A stretch of 64,000 nt of DNA, taken from NCBI RefSeq assembly GCF_023650955.1, contig NZ_CP098039.1:1116001-1180000 (forward strand), read 5' to 3'. Below the pieces are notes generated by a model. That model worked only from the letters and a program-made list of their open reading frames with translations, was not told the DNA's origin and searched no databases. How positions within the stretch are numbered: the first letter of the stretch is position 1; every line of letters begins with the position of its first letter. A program made the translations under genes and the position numbers. Shown piece after piece: positions 26,931 through 36,355 of this stretch. The stretch comes from Thermosynechococcus sp. HN-54. GTDB taxonomy: Bacteria > Cyanobacteriota > Cyanobacteriia > Thermosynechococcales > Thermosynechococcaceae.

Positions 26931-28121
26931 CTAGCGTTCAGTCTCTAGGGAGTCTAAGCTGGTGGTGCTTTTGAACCAGCCCTTGCGCCAGAAGAAGAAA
27001 AATAAACTACCCGCTACTGTTAGCATGACCGCCCAGCAGGCCGGATAGCCCCAATACCACTCGAGTTCCGGCATATTCCAAGGGGAGGCGTCCGGATCAA
27101 AGTTCATGCCATAGATACCGACAATAAAAGTTAGTGGTATGAAAATCGTCGAAATGATCGTCAGAATTTTCATAATTTCGTTCATTTTATTGCCGACAGA
27201 AGAAAGATACACATCCATCAAACTGGCTGCCAGTTCACGGTAGGTTTCCACCATATCTAGTACCTGAATGGCATGGTCATAGCAATCGCGTAGGTAGATG
27301 CGCACTTCCTCGGAGAGAAGGGGACTAGGATCTCGAATCATGGCATTGATGGCATCCCGTTGCGGCCAAATGGCACGGCGCAGCGCCAGTAATTCGCGGC
27401 GCACTTGGTGGACTTCTTCGAGAATGGCGCGACTGGGACGGGTGACCACAGCATCCTCTAGCTCTTGAATGCGTTCGCCATAGTTCTCCAAGACAGGATA
27501 GAAGCCATCAATAATCGCATCAAGGAGGGCATAGGCTAGATAATCGGGGCCGTAGCGGCGAATAATGCCACGACTCGTCCGAATCCGCTGCCGCACCATG
27601 TCAAAACAGTCCCGTTCGGGTTCTTCTTGGACAGTGAGTAAAAAATGTTGCCCCAAGACGAAGCTCACCTGCTCGGTATAAAAGCCGTGTTCATTTTCTT
27701 TGGGAGTGACCATGCGGGTAATCAGCACCATGTAATCGTCATGGTCTTCAACTTTGGGACGCTGCGGAACGTTGACAATGTCTTCAAGGACAATGGGGTG
27801 CAGGTGAAAAACTTGGCCAAGTCGCCGCATCACGTCTTCATCGCCAATCCCTTGAACATCTATCCAACTGATGGAGGGACTGCTGAGGTAGGGTCCACAT
27901 TCTTCCGGCGTTTCTAAAATGCGACGGCTGGCCTGATCCGGCTGATAGTCAATGAGAATGATGGTCGGTGGTGGCGCATCAGCCTCGATGCTGAGGGTAC
28001 CGGGCATGGCGCCGGGTTGATCAAAAAAGTAATCTTCGAGATAGTTATCTTCTTCCTCGGCAGGGGGTGTGGGGTTTGGCGGGGCGGCACTCCGGAAAAA
28101 GTGAAAGGGTTTTCTGGCCAT
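26931..28121 (-). CDS. corA: CorA-type magnesium/cobalt transporter
   Basis: Pentameric divalent-cation channel of the plasma membrane. The 396 residues comprise an acidic N-terminal extension of about 60, a large cytosolic domain (HPIVLEDIVNVPQRPKVEDHDDY, cited as LEDIVNVPQRPKVED) and two C-terminal helices with the invariant GMN filter in IYGMNFD (about residue 337). The basic C-terminus is usual. It is divergent from the prenyltransferase gene, with 129 bases between the starts. Confidence 0.93.
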   Translation of the reverse strand: MARKPFHFFRSAAPPNPTPPAEEEDNYLEDYFFDQPGAMPGTLSIEADAPPPTIILIDYQPDQASRRILETPEECGPYLSSPSISWIDVQGIGDEDVMRRLGQVFHLHPIVLEDIVNVPQRPKVEDHDDYMVLITRMVTPKENEHGFYTEQVSFVLGQHFLLTVQEEPERDCFDMVRQRIRTSRGIIRRYGPDYLAYALLDAIIDGFYPVLENYGERIQELEDAVVTRPSRAILEEVHQVRRELLALRRAIWPQRDAINAMIRDPSPLLSEEVRIYLRDCYDHAIQVLDMVETYRELAASLMDVYLSSVGNKMNEIMKILTIISTIFIPLTFIVGIYGMNFDPDASPWNMPELEWYWGYPACWAVMLTVAGSLFFFFWRKGWFKSTTSLDSLETER

Positions 28122-28250
28122 AAAGGGGAGATATACACAGCGTGCAAACGGGCTACTAGAAACCTAGGGTAAATGGGGCGGCAACGTCCCAAAATCGCCT
28201 CAAAAGTTAAGATTTTTAAGTGTAGTGGCATTCACGGTGGGAGCGGTGTG

Positions 28251-29156
28251 GTGAATTCTCAAGTCTCGAGAACCTCAGTGCCAACTTGGATGGCGATCGC
28301 CCAACTGTTGCGGTGGCATAAGCCTGCGGGTCGCTTGATTCTCCTCATTCCTGCACTGTGGTCGGTAACCTTGGCCAGTGAGGGCTTGCCGTCGTTGAAG
28401 TTGCTCCTAATTATTACGGTGGGGGCGATCGCCACCAGTGCCGCGGGCTGCATTGTCAATGACTGTTGGGATCGCAACATTGACCGCCATGTGCAGCGGA
28501 CTCAAAACCGCCCCCTAGCCAGTCGCCGCCTTTCCCTCGGTGTCGCCTTGGGCTTGATGGTGATTGCCTTGCTCTGTGCTTGGGGATTGACGTTTTACCT
28601 CACCCCCTTGGGGTATTGGCTAGCGGTGGCCGCAGTGCCGGTCATTCTCCTCTATCCCTTGGCAAAGCGAGTGTTTCCGATTCCGCAACTGGTCTTGGCA
28701 GTAGCTTGGGGGTTTGCGGTACTCATTCCTTGGGCAGCGGTACAGGGACGCTTAACTTTGACCACCGCGTGGTTGTGGGCGGCAGTAGTGATGTGGACAT
28801 TGGCCTTTGATACGGTGTATGCCATGCCCGATCGCCCTGACGATCGCCGACTGGGGGTAAATTCCAGTGCCTTGTTTTTCGGTGCCGATGCGCCCTTGGC
28901 GATCGCCCTGTTTTATGCGCTGACGGTGGTGTTCCTGATCATTGTTGGCTGGAGTGCGGGACTCACTTGGCGATTTTGGCTGGCTTTGACCGTGACCACC
29001 TACTTTTGGCTGCGCCAATCCCTACAAATCTATACCCATGAACGCCGTGATACCCAAACAACAACACTCCCCATTCAGGCCTATGGTCGTTACTTCAATG
29101 AAAATGTCTGGTTGGGCTTTTTGCTCTGGGTGGGGATGTGGTGCCCTAGGCCTTAG
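28251..29156 (+). CDS. ubiA: 4-hydroxybenzoate polyprenyltransferase (UbiA type)
   Basis: Membrane enzyme that attaches a polyprenyl (solanesyl) chain to 4-hydroxybenzoate in plastoquinone synthesis. It shows the two Asp-rich motifs, NDCWDRNID (residues 70-78) and the later [11 protein letters not shown], within about eight membrane helices. The start is taken as GTG 28251, which has GGGAG 8 bases upstream and gives the usual N-terminus; an in-frame ATG at 28173 would add 26 residues of unlike composition. Its end overlaps comB tail-to-tail by 11 bases. Confidence 0.9.
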   Translation: MNSQVSRTSVPTWMAIAQLLRWHKPAGRLILLIPALWSVTLASEGLPSLKLLLIITVGAIATSAAGCIVNDCWDRNIDRHVQRTQNRPLASRRLSLGVALGLMVIALLCAWGLTFYLTPLGYWLAVAAVPVILLYPLAKRVFPIPQLVLAVAWGFAVLIPWAAVQGRLTLTTAWLWAAVVMWTLAFDTVYAMPDRPDDRRLGVNSSALFFGADAPLAIALFYALTVVFLIIVGWSAGLTWRFWLALTVTTYFWLRQSLQIYTHERRDTQTTTLPIQAYGRYFNENVWLGFLLWVGMWCPRP

Positions 29157-29880
29157 TCAAGAGCTTGGGGGAAACCTGCCACGGCACAATGGCCAGAATA
29201 TCCACTTGGGCACAATATTTGAGATCAGCTTCATTGCCAAGGTTGAGCAGGCGCTGCCCGTGGCTGGAATGGTGAAAGAGGGTCAATAGATCGTCTTGAT
29301 AGTAGCGGTACAGAGCAGTGGCAGCAATCGTTTCGTCATTACCCGCAAGGGTTTCGAGGGGGGCATCCTGCTGACCCCAGAGGTGATGAATCAGTGCTCC
29401 AGCACAGACGGTATCTTCGAGGGAATAGCTGCCTTCCCAGCCTGAACCAACAATCCAGATGGTTTCCGGTTGATGTTTTTGGACAAACTCGGCAACAGCA
29501 GCACGATTGACAAGGGCGGCGGCGAGAACGAGGGGACTCGCTTGAATCCGCTCAAGGGAACGGGTGCCATTGGTGGTGCTCATAAATAAGCGGCATCCTT
29601 TGACCCGCTCCGGTAAGCACTCAGCAGGGGAATTGCCCATGTCGAAGCCTGCAACTTTCTTGCCCCCCCGTTCACCGACGCGAATCCGCTTGGCTGCCGG
29701 CCACTGCTGACTCACTTGTTCGAGTTCTGCTAGATCACTAAAGACTTGAACGGCTTCTGCGCCAGCAGCAAGGGCAGTGGCGATCGTGGTGGTTGCCCGC
29801 AAGACATCAACCGCAATGGCGCAGTCAGGTTGCCAGTCGGCTGGTACACGCTCTGGTGTGTGGTAGGTATAGATTTTCAT
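29146..29880 (-). CDS. comB: 2-phosphosulfolactate phosphatase-like protein ComB
   Basis: 244 residues of the ComB family, Mg-dependent phosphatases acting on 2-phosphosulfolactate. Recognised by [38 protein letters not shown] and STTNGTR. Cyanobacteria lack methanogen coenzyme M, so the physiological substrate is probably a different phosphate ester; that is inference. It lies 19 bases downstream of psb32 on the same strand. Confidence 0.88.
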   Translation of the reverse strand: MKIYTYHTPERVPADWQPDCAIAVDVLRATTTIATALAAGAEAVQVFSDLAELEQVSQQWPAAKRIRVGERGGKKVAGFDMGNSPAECLPERVKGCRLFMSTTNGTRSLERIQASPLVLAAALVNRAAVAEFVQKHQPETIWIVGSGWEGSYSLEDTVCAGALIHHLWGQQDAPLETLAGNDETIAATALYRYYQDDLLTLFHHSSHGQRLLNLGNEADLKYCAQVDILAIVPWQVSPKLLTKA

Positions 29881-29899
29881 AAATGAAAGGGGAGCTTGG

Positions 29900-30586
29900 C
29901 TACGATGATCCTTGATACATAAAGTATGTCACCATTGGGATCACTGTAGCGGCGATCAGCAGGGCAACCACGATAATCGTGGCGGAGCGATCGTCTGTCT
30001 CCTCTTTGCTCTTGTAGGTTTTTTCGACAACGGCTTCCCGAATCACCGGTGGTCCCGGATCAGGCTCACCTTTGAGGACTTTAGCGAGGCGATCGGTAGT
30101 ATCGAAAATGGACTGATTGTAGTTCCCTTCCCGCAGAGGCACCCGCATTGTTTCTTGGACAATACTTTCGGCAGTTTCAGGATTCAAGCGTTCGGCCACG
30201 GCCTCCCCATAACGAATCGCTGTACCGTTGGTAACAGTATCGAGGGCAATGATCACCTGATTTGCTTGCGACTGCGGATCGGGAAACCACTGGTTAAAGA
30301 GATCATCAACAAAGCTCTGGGGCGTTTCGCCATAGTCAAGGCGGTGCAGGGTTACAAAATGAACATTGATGCCCGTTGCCTCAGCCACCTCTTGGAGCGA
30401 TCGCCGGACACTGCCTTGGGTCACGGCGCTGAGAACATTGCCCTCATCAATGACACCAACCTCACTGCCTGGAAATGGGATGTCGATCGCACTGGTTGCC
30501 CAGACGGGGGTGATCCAGAATGTACTAGCGAGCAGTACCAGCAAAAGATAGCGAATGCCATTTTTCCAAGCCACTTGCCAATGCAT
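29900..30586 (-). CDS. psb32: Psb32-like TPM-domain protein
   Basis: 228 residues: signal peptide to about residue 30, a TPM domain ([42 protein letters not shown]; each cited in part), a linker and a C-terminal membrane helix ([21 protein letters not shown], cited as [13 protein letters not shown]). This matches cyanobacterial Psb32, a thylakoid protein that speeds photosystem II repair and protects against photodamage. The ATG has GGAAC close upstream. Probably transcribed with comB. Confidence 0.82.
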   Translation of the reverse strand: MHWQVAWKNGIRYLLLVLLASTFWITPVWATSAIDIPFPGSEVGVIDEGNVLSAVTQGSVRRSLQEVAEATGINVHFVTLHRLDYGETPQSFVDDLFNQWFPDPQSQANQVIIALDTVTNGTAIRYGEAVAERLNPETAESIVQETMRVPLREGNYNQSIFDTTDRLAKVLKGEPDPGPPVIREAVVEKTYKSKEETDDRSATIIVVALLIAATVIPMVTYFMYQGSS

Positions 30587-30762
30587 GTGTTCCTAGTCCT
30601 GTGTGTTTTAATGCAATTTTCTCAGATGTTGCCTGCAAAAATGAATTTCCTTCTAAAAAATCTTAATAATGATTCCCATGAGACTGCTTTACCAAGGAGC
30701 GCCTCGAAGGGTAAACCCTGCTCACAAGTAAGGCTCTTAGAATTAGGGATTTCTGAGTGTGA

Positions 30763-30894
30763 AGTCTAATTGACCGTGCTGCAACGCAGAAACTTAGCTA
30801 TAACAGCGGTGTAAATGCTCATAACAATGCTGTAAAAGCAGTTCTAGAGGACTACACCAACGTCACCAACCTGTGGAGCGCTTTTGGCGCCTGA
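30763..30894 (+). pseudogene. Orphan open segment, possible 3' relic of a gene
   Basis: Inside the 361-base gap 30587-30947 a 43-codon stretch reads without stops and ends at TGA 30892-30894, with plausible protein composition (for example VKAVLEDYTNVTNLWSAFGA). It has no start codon and is closed upstream by a stop. It may be the tail of a decayed or transferred gene. Nothing else in the gap looks like a gene. Confidence 0.3.
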
Positions 30895-30947
30895 GTACAA
30901 ATCCGTCGCAACATCAGCAGACTTTAGCTCTGCGCGGTCATTGTTAA

Positions 30948-32018
30948 TCAAGCTCCATATTCGCCAATTCGCCATTGAAGCGTTTTTTTAAGAGGAGACG
31001 TAGTAACTTCCAATGCCATTTGAATAATTTTGTTCATTGATTGATGATTACAGTTCGTACCTAACCACCAGCCGGGGATAATTTGCTCACAATTTCCCTT
31101 TATTAAATCTGGACGCCCTGGGTAGAGGTCTGTTTTGTTCCGGGCAACGTACCGACGCTTACGGCCATGCTCTTGAGCAGCGAATCGTTCCAAGAATTCA
31201 GGGTCATGCGTCGCCAGTAGTTGGAAGACTCTGAGCATAACTTCTCGTCCATGTTTTGCAGGATAAACTTGACCTTGAGACTTAACCCAGAATTCTCCAT
31301 TGTGTATTTGGCGATGAGTAGATGGGGGCGTAATTACAGGTTGTGGTCGCTCAGATGAATTGCACATTTTTCTGATGAATTTCTGGCAAGTACCTAGATC
31401 TGGACGATGGCCACAAAGACTCTTTGTTTTGTCTGCAAGTAGCTCAACCAGTAGTTCATCGGGTTCAGCTAGCAGTGCCTCCCAAGCTTGGGGTAATGTT
31501 CCAAGAATCTGGCGATCGCGGGCAACATGTTGATAATCACTACGAGCTGCCTTTAAGGCCTCTCCAGAGGACACACGCTCATATTGGAGATAGCGAATAA
31601 AATGCTCAACCACTGTCTTAAGATCGGACTCTAATAAATTGAACTTGCAAAAGCAGCATTCTTCATAACGGCTCTGCTCATTGAGCACGTAGAGGCTGCA
31701 CTGACTTCCATCAGTGAAAATCACCATCGGCACGCCATGATACAAAGTATTTTCAAGCAGCTGATAATCAATTGTCCCAAAGCTATTTAGTTTGACTTCA
31801 ATAAAAATACTGGGACGTTTAGCCGGATGGCAAAGGGCAAAACTAACAAGATGACCGGCAACGGAATACTCAGGGATCACAACTTGAGTATCAAACACTG
31901 GCCAGCCCAACGCCTGAAGTGCCGGTAAGAGAATCCCTTGAGACACCATTGCCTCTGAGGTAAATTCTCCTTGCCGCAAGCGATCGCGAACCTGCTGCAA
32001 GTGTTCCAAGATTTTCAT
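30948..32018 (-). CDS. HsdR-N-like (type I restriction R-subunit N-domain) protein
   Basis: 356 residues resembling stand-alone proteins with the N-terminal nuclease-like domain of type I restriction R subunits: SQGILLPALQALGWPVFDTQVVIPE then FIEVKLNSFG (only parts cited). The ExK pair of the PD-(D/E)xK fold is present in IEVK, but the Asp normally found in the preceding VD(Y/F)AL strand is replaced (LVSFAL), so nuclease activity is doubtful. A second domain from about residue 235 contains GREVMLRVFQLL and LYPGRPDL. The helicase part of HsdR is absent, and no methylase or specificity genes are nearby. It starts 7 bases after the ribBA stop, so it is probably on the same transcript. Confidence 0.72.
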   Translation of the reverse strand: MKILEHLQQVRDRLRQGEFTSEAMVSQGILLPALQALGWPVFDTQVVIPEYSVAGHLVSFALCHPAKRPSIFIEVKLNSFGTIDYQLLENTLYHGVPMVIFTDGSQCSLYVLNEQSRYEECCFCKFNLLESDLKTVVEHFIRYLQYERVSSGEALKAARSDYQHVARDRQILGTLPQAWEALLAEPDELLVELLADKTKSLCGHRPDLGTCQKFIRKMCNSSERPQPVITPPSTHRQIHNGEFWVKSQGQVYPAKHGREVMLRVFQLLATHDPEFLERFAAQEHGRKRRYVARNKTDLYPGRPDLIKGNCEQIIPGWWLGTNCNHQSMNKIIQMALEVTTSPLKKTLQWRIGEYGA

Positions 32019-32025
32019 TAATCCT

Positions 32026-33687
32026 CTAACCTGCTACTGCTGACCATGAATAAATGAGATGGGGTTGCCATTCACTGGGAGACTCTTGGTTATAGGCTTG
32101 GCGATCGAGGTGCATGGGTAGGTTCAGCATTGGATCGGTACCCGTGGCAACCAGAAACTCAAATCCCCTGAGATTCGGCCATTGGCAAAATTGGCGTAGC
32201 AGGGTTTGCACCGCAAGGACGTAGGGATGTTCCGGCTGCTGATACCACTGGCGATCGGCCAAATCCGGTTGATCAAAGCCAAAGTGAACAATGAGATCCG
32301 GATGACTAAAGACCGCTTGAGCCACAGGGCGGGCTTCCTCGCGCACCAGCAAATGGACACCTGCGGCCAGATGACGCAGTTTTTCTAGCCGTTCATAGCG
32401 ATCGCTGGGGTTCAACTCCGACTCCCGCCAGCGAAAGGCCACGGTCATCAGATAAGTCTGTAGCAGCAAATGCCCCAGTTTCTCAGCCTTGGTCGTTAGA
32501 TAGGGGGTGTTGTAGGGGGTTGCTTCAATCAACAGCGGTACCCGATCCACGACTTCGAGGCCATAGCCCTTGAGGCCAGCAATTTTGCGGGGGTTGTTGG
32601 TAATCAGGCGAATCTGCTTTACCCCCAAGTCATTGAGAATTTGGGCGCCAACGCCATAGTTACGCAAATCTGCCGGGAAGCCAAGGTGCTCATTCGCCTC
32701 TACCGTATCCATCCCTAAATCTTGCAGGGAATAGGCGCGTAGCTTGTTGACTAAGCCAATGCCTCGACCCTCTTGGCGCAGGTAAACCACGACCCCCCGC
32801 CCGGCGGCGTTAATCATTTTCAGCGCCGCTTGCAGTTGCATGCGACAATCGCAGCGCAGTGAACCAAGGGCATCACCCGTCAAACATTCAGAGTGCACGC
32901 GCACCAGCACGGGTTGCTCGCTAAAGGTGGCAGGAGCCCCTTTGACAATGGCAACGTGCTCCGATTGATCGAGGGAATTGCGATAGCCATAGATTTGAAA
33001 TTCACCGAACTCCGTCGGTAGCTTGGCCACGGCCTCACGGCGCACAAACCGCTCATGCTGGAGACGATAGCTAATGAGGTCAGCAATGCTAATGATTTTG
33101 AGCTGGTGGGTGCGGGCATACTCCATGAGTTGGGGCAGCCGCGACATAGTGCCATCGGGATTTTGAATTTCGCAAATCACCCCCGCTGGATACAACCCTG
33201 CCAATCGGGTGAGATCCACTGCGGCCTCGGTGTGGCCGGCGCGCTTAAGAACCCCCCCAGGGCGCGATCGCAGGGGAAACACATGGCCGGGACGACGCAA
33301 ATCTTGAGGTTGAGTGGTTGGATCAATCAAGGCTTGAATGGTGCGGGCGCGGTCTTCGGCAGAAATCCCTGTGGTTACCCCCCAACGCGGGCCGGCATCC
33401 ACACTGACCGTAAAAGCGGTTTGGTTGCTATCGGTGTTTGTTGTTACCATCAAGGGTAGATCCAGTTCATCCAAGCGATCCCCCTCCATGGCAAGGCAAA
33501 TCAGGCCTCGGGCATGAACCGCCATAAAATTAATCATGGCTGGGGTTACTCGTTCGGCGGCACCAATGAGATCCCCCTCATTCTCACGATTCTCATCATC
33601 TACGACGACAATGACTTCACCCCGCCGCAGGGCATCTAACGCAGATTCAATCGAGTCAAACACAGGCACATCCGCCAAGTCAGTCAT
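32026..33687 (-). CDS. ribBA: Bifunctional riboflavin enzyme RibBA
   Basis: Makes both riboflavin precursors. Residues 1-205 are 3,4-dihydroxy-2-butanone-4-phosphate synthase ([20 protein letters not shown]); residues 206-400 are GTP cyclohydrolase II with the zinc site [16 protein letters not shown] and [12 protein letters not shown]. About 140 further residues follow the usual end of the cyclohydrolase; such extensions occur in cyanobacterial RibBA, but I know no function. No FMN riboswitch is visible upstream. The HsdR-like gene follows after 7 bases. Confidence 0.95.
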   Translation of the reverse strand: MTDLADVPVFDSIESALDALRRGEVIVVVDDENRENEGDLIGAAERVTPAMINFMAVHARGLICLAMEGDRLDELDLPLMVTTNTDSNQTAFTVSVDAGPRWGVTTGISAEDRARTIQALIDPTTQPQDLRRPGHVFPLRSRPGGVLKRAGHTEAAVDLTRLAGLYPAGVICEIQNPDGTMSRLPQLMEYARTHQLKIISIADLISYRLQHERFVRREAVAKLPTEFGEFQIYGYRNSLDQSEHVAIVKGAPATFSEQPVLVRVHSECLTGDALGSLRCDCRMQLQAALKMINAAGRGVVVYLRQEGRGIGLVNKLRAYSLQDLGMDTVEANEHLGFPADLRNYGVGAQILNDLGVKQIRLITNNPRKIAGLKGYGLEVVDRVPLLIEATPYNTPYLTTKAEKLGHLLLQTYLMTVAFRWRESELNPSDRYERLEKLRHLAAGVHLLVREEARPVAQAVFSHPDLIVHFGFDQPDLADRQWYQQPEHPYVLAVQTLLRQFCQWPNLRGFEFLVATGTDPMLNLPMHLDRQAYNQESPSEWQPHLIYSWSAVAG

Positions 33688-33900
33688 TTGTAGAACTATT
33701 AAGGCTTCTGATTACTAAGTTACCGCCTTTTTCACAAGGATTGGGTACTGGCGGCATTGGCCAACATATCACACCAGTTTTTAGTGGCAATATCGAGCCA
33801 CTGCTCTCTTGTGAGGAAACGCCTCGGCAATTCTTTACCCTTGTGAAAACGCTGAAAATCTCGTCATCATAGTGAAAAGTTTCGCCCGCAAATCCTTGGC

Positions 33901-34881
33901 ATGTTGAATCTGTTTCTCATACTGGTTGTGGCTTTGGTGGCGATCGCCCTCTTGGGGGTGGTGCTTTACCTGCTGTTTCCGCGCAAGTACGAGTCTGCCC
34001 GCTCCGTTGCTGATTCCTACGACACTTGGACCAATGATGGCATTCTTGAGTTTTACTGGGGTGAGCATATTCACCTTGGTCACTACGGCTCGCCCCCTCG
34101 GCGCAAAGACTTTCGCCAAGCCAAAGCAGATTTTGTCCATGAAATGGTGCGTTGGGCCGGTCTCGATCGCTTGCCGCCGCGAACCACCGTTTTGGATGTG
34201 GGCTGTGGCATTGGTGGCAGTGCTCGCATGCTTGCCCGTGACTATGGCTTTCAGGTCACGGGAATTACGATTAGCCCTGAACAGGTGCGCCGTGCCCGTG
34301 AACTCACCCCCCCTGACCTTAATGTGCAGTTTCAAGTGGATGACGCCCTTGCCCTCTCCCTTCCCGACGCTAGCTTCGACGTAGTCTGGTCGATCGAAGC
34401 CGGCCCCCACATGCCCGATAAGCAGCAGTTTGCCAAGGAGTTGCTGCGGGTTCTTAAACCAGGGGGCATTCTTGTCGTGGCCGATTGGAACCAGCGGGAC
34501 GATCGCCAGCACCCCTTGAACTTCTGGGAGCGACTGATCATGCGGCAACTGTTGGATCAATGGGCACACCCCGCCTTTGCCAGCATTGAAGGCTTTGCCG
34601 AAGCGCTTGCGGCCACCGGTTTAGTGGCAGGAGAAGTCATCACCGCCGACTGGACTCAAGAAACACTGCCCTCATGGTTGGATTCGATTTGGCAGGGAAT
34701 CGTGCGGCCAGAGGGGTTAATTCGCTTTGGTTTACCAGGGCTAGTGAAATCGTTGCGGGAAGTGCCGACCTTGCTGCTGATGCGGATTGCCTTTGGCATG
34801 GGACTGTGCCGCTTTGGTATGTTTCGAGCCGTGCGGGCGGAAATTCCTGCGGTGTCTCTCAAGCCGACTGCTGATAGATGA
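33901..34881 (+). CDS. 2-methyl-6-phytyl(solanyl)benzoquinone methyltransferase (Sll0418 type)
   Basis: SAM-dependent methyltransferase for tocopherol and plastoquinone synthesis. 326 residues: one N-terminal membrane anchor (LNLFLILVVALVAIALLGVV, partly cited), then GILEFYWGEHIHLGHYG, the SAM motif VLDVGCGIGGS, EAGPHMPDK and LRVLKPGGILVVADWNQRDD (partly cited). The sequence follows Synechocystis Sll0418 closely as I recall it. With the UbiA-type gene at 28 kb it puts two quinone-pathway steps in this window. It overlaps the downstream hydrolase tail-to-tail by 23 bases. Confidence 0.93.
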   Translation: MLNLFLILVVALVAIALLGVVLYLLFPRKYESARSVADSYDTWTNDGILEFYWGEHIHLGHYGSPPRRKDFRQAKADFVHEMVRWAGLDRLPPRTTVLDVGCGIGGSARMLARDYGFQVTGITISPEQVRRARELTPPDLNVQFQVDDALALSLPDASFDVVWSIEAGPHMPDKQQFAKELLRVLKPGGILVVADWNQRDDRQHPLNFWERLIMRQLLDQWAHPAFASIEGFAEALAATGLVAGEVITADWTQETLPSWLDSIWQGIVRPEGLIRFGLPGLVKSLREVPTLLLMRIAFGMGLCRFGMFRAVRAEIPAVSLKPTADR

Positions 34882-35494
34882 TCGGGTACATCATGCCCCA
34901 AATCGCCGGCTGTACCTCCTTGAGGGCGTGATCACTGTCTAATTCCACCCGACTCACCCAAAGGCGACCTTCACAGTAGCGACGAGTAGCGTCAATGGGA
35001 ATCACTTCATCTTGAATGCCATGGAAAATCAGGGTGGGTACAGGGCGCTGGAGCTGGCGATCGTCATACTCCAGTAAATCCTTGGCAAAACCATAGCTGA
35101 GGGGGAGCAGGCGCTCTTCAGTGTAGTGATAAACCTCCAACACCCCTGTTTCTTGCCAGCGGCGATATTGATCGCCCAAACGCGGCAGCCAATGGATCGC
35201 GAACTCAAAGGCAGGCGCGAGGAGAAACAGTTGCACCACTTGAGGATGCTTTTCGGCTACCCAAGCAGCGGTCAAGCCACCAAAACTCGAACCAATCAAA
35301 GTCACGGGTTCATCCGCAGGGAGCAGTGCCTCTACCTGTTCAATTTGGCGACTTAGGGTCAAATGAAAAAAATCCCCTTGATTGAGATCAGGAATGAGTA
35401 GCGGTTGACCGAGTTCTTCAAAGCGATCGCGAAAATACTGAGCCTTAGCAGAGCGGGGGGATGAGGCAAATCCATGGAGGTAGAGATATTGCAT
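34859..35494 (-). CDS. YqiA-like alpha/beta hydrolase
   Basis: 211-residue esterase-like protein. N-terminal YLYLHGFASSPRSAKAQ, nucleophile elbow GSSFGG, acid in HGIQDEVIP and His in DSDHALKE give a complete catalytic triad. The YqiA/YcfP family hydrolyses small acyl esters in vitro. The ATG is at 35494. Its 3' end overlaps the methyltransferase gene by 23 bases, one of the longer tail overlaps in the window. Confidence 0.85.
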   Translation of the reverse strand: MQYLYLHGFASSPRSAKAQYFRDRFEELGQPLLIPDLNQGDFFHLTLSRQIEQVEALLPADEPVTLIGSSFGGLTAAWVAEKHPQVVQLFLLAPAFEFAIHWLPRLGDQYRRWQETGVLEVYHYTEERLLPLSYGFAKDLLEYDDRQLQRPVPTLIFHGIQDEVIPIDATRRYCEGRLWVSRVELDSDHALKEVQPAIWGMMYPIIYQQSA

Positions 35495-35657
35495 TGCTCA
35501 ACACTTCCTTGTGAGGAGTGGACATATTTTTGTTGCACTTTGTCAACAATCTTAACAAATCTGCCCTGCAGGCAGGGGTCTAAGACCACCCACAATTGAG
35601 GAGAGCTGAGGATTTCTATGGAAAAACCTTATGACGAGCGCTCATCTTGACAGAACT

Positions 35658-35707
35658 GTTACAGTTTCTCACAACTCGCATCAACCCAGCGATTTCAGTG
35701 CTACGAT
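35658..35707 (+). promoter_or_regulatory. Candidate psaD promoter with HLR1-like element
   Basis: In the 380-base gap before psaD, GTTACAGT-TT-CTCACAAC (35658-35675) resembles the paired HLR1 half-sites bound by the response regulator RpaB on photosystem I genes, with an imperfect second half. A possible -10 TACGAT lies at 35702-35707, which would centre HLR1 near -47, where RpaB activates. The -35 region is poor, as expected for an activator-dependent promoter. The rest of the gap (35495-35874) shows a small palindrome around CCTGCAGG near 35563 and no gene. Confidence 0.4.
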
Positions 35708-35874
35708 GCCGTTGAATCTGGCTACAGCCCTTTTCGCAAGGATGGCAAACGCTCAAAACTGCGAAGGCCCCTATAGGAGAGGATTGCATCCCCTTGATGT
35801 ATCCCATATCCAAGAAAAGGGTTGTATCTAGCCAATCTTAAGGATGAAAACGTGAGAGATTGAGGATCGAACGC

Positions 35875-36294
35875 ATGACAACACTCACTGGGCAACCTCC
35901 GCTCTATGGTGGCAGCACCGGCGGCCTCCTCAGCGCAGCGGATACCGAAGAGAAATACGCCATCACTTGGACAAGCCCCAAAGAGCAAGTTTTTGAAATG
36001 CCGACGGCTGGGGCTGCTGTTATGCGTGAAGGTGAAAATCTCGTTTACCTTGCCCGTAAGGAGCAGTGCCTTGCCCTCGCTGCCCAACAACTGCGTCCCC
36101 GCAAAATCAATGACTACAAAATCTACCGCATTTTCCCCGATGGTGAAACGGTGTTGATCCATCCCAAGGATGGCGTTTTCCCTGAGAAAGTGAACCAAGG
36201 ACGCGAAGCGGTTAACTCTGTGCCCCGCTCCATTGGCCAAAATCCCAATCCCTCCCAACTGAAGTTCACCGGCAAGAAGCCCTACGATCCATAG
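35875..36294 (+). CDS. psaD: Photosystem I subunit PsaD
   Basis: Stromal subunit that docks ferredoxin and stabilises PsaC and PsaE. The 139 residues start [17 protein letters not shown] and end [10 protein letters not shown], matching T. elongatus PsaD as I remember it, with small differences (YLARKE, VNQGRE). ATG 35875 is chosen to fit the known N-terminus; an upstream in-frame codon at 35860 is ignored. It is a single-gene unit followed by a terminator hairpin. Confidence 0.98.
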   Translation: MTTLTGQPPLYGGSTGGLLSAADTEEKYAITWTSPKEQVFEMPTAGAAVMREGENLVYLARKEQCLALAAQQLRPRKINDYKIYRIFPDGETVLIHPKDGVFPEKVNQGREAVNSVPRSIGQNPNPSQLKFTGKKPYDP

Positions 36295-36319
36295 GTCGGT
36301 GCTGAACTATCTCTTGGTG

Positions 36320-36355
36320 ACCCCCTGTGGATCAACCATGGGGGGTATTGTTTTT
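36320..36355 (+). terminator. Rho-independent-type terminator after psaD
   Basis: Stem ACCCCC-TGTGG (36320-36330) pairs with CCATG-GGGGGT (36336-36346) around loop ATCAA, followed by TATTG and a run of six T. It begins 26 bases after the psaD stop. Confidence 0.8.

Noticed and set aside
33688-33900. FMN riboswitch before ribBA
   Set aside because: The conserved RFN core sequences are not seen on the minus strand here.
35509-35519. Yfr1 small RNA (minus-strand ACTCCTCACAA)
   Set aside because: The last base of the ultraconserved motif differs, and the flanking stem-loops and terminator of Yfr1 are absent; it is simply the leader of the YqiA-like gene.
35631-35831. A 66-codon open frame upstream of psaD
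   Set aside because: It covers the likely promoter, has no ribosome site and resembles no protein.
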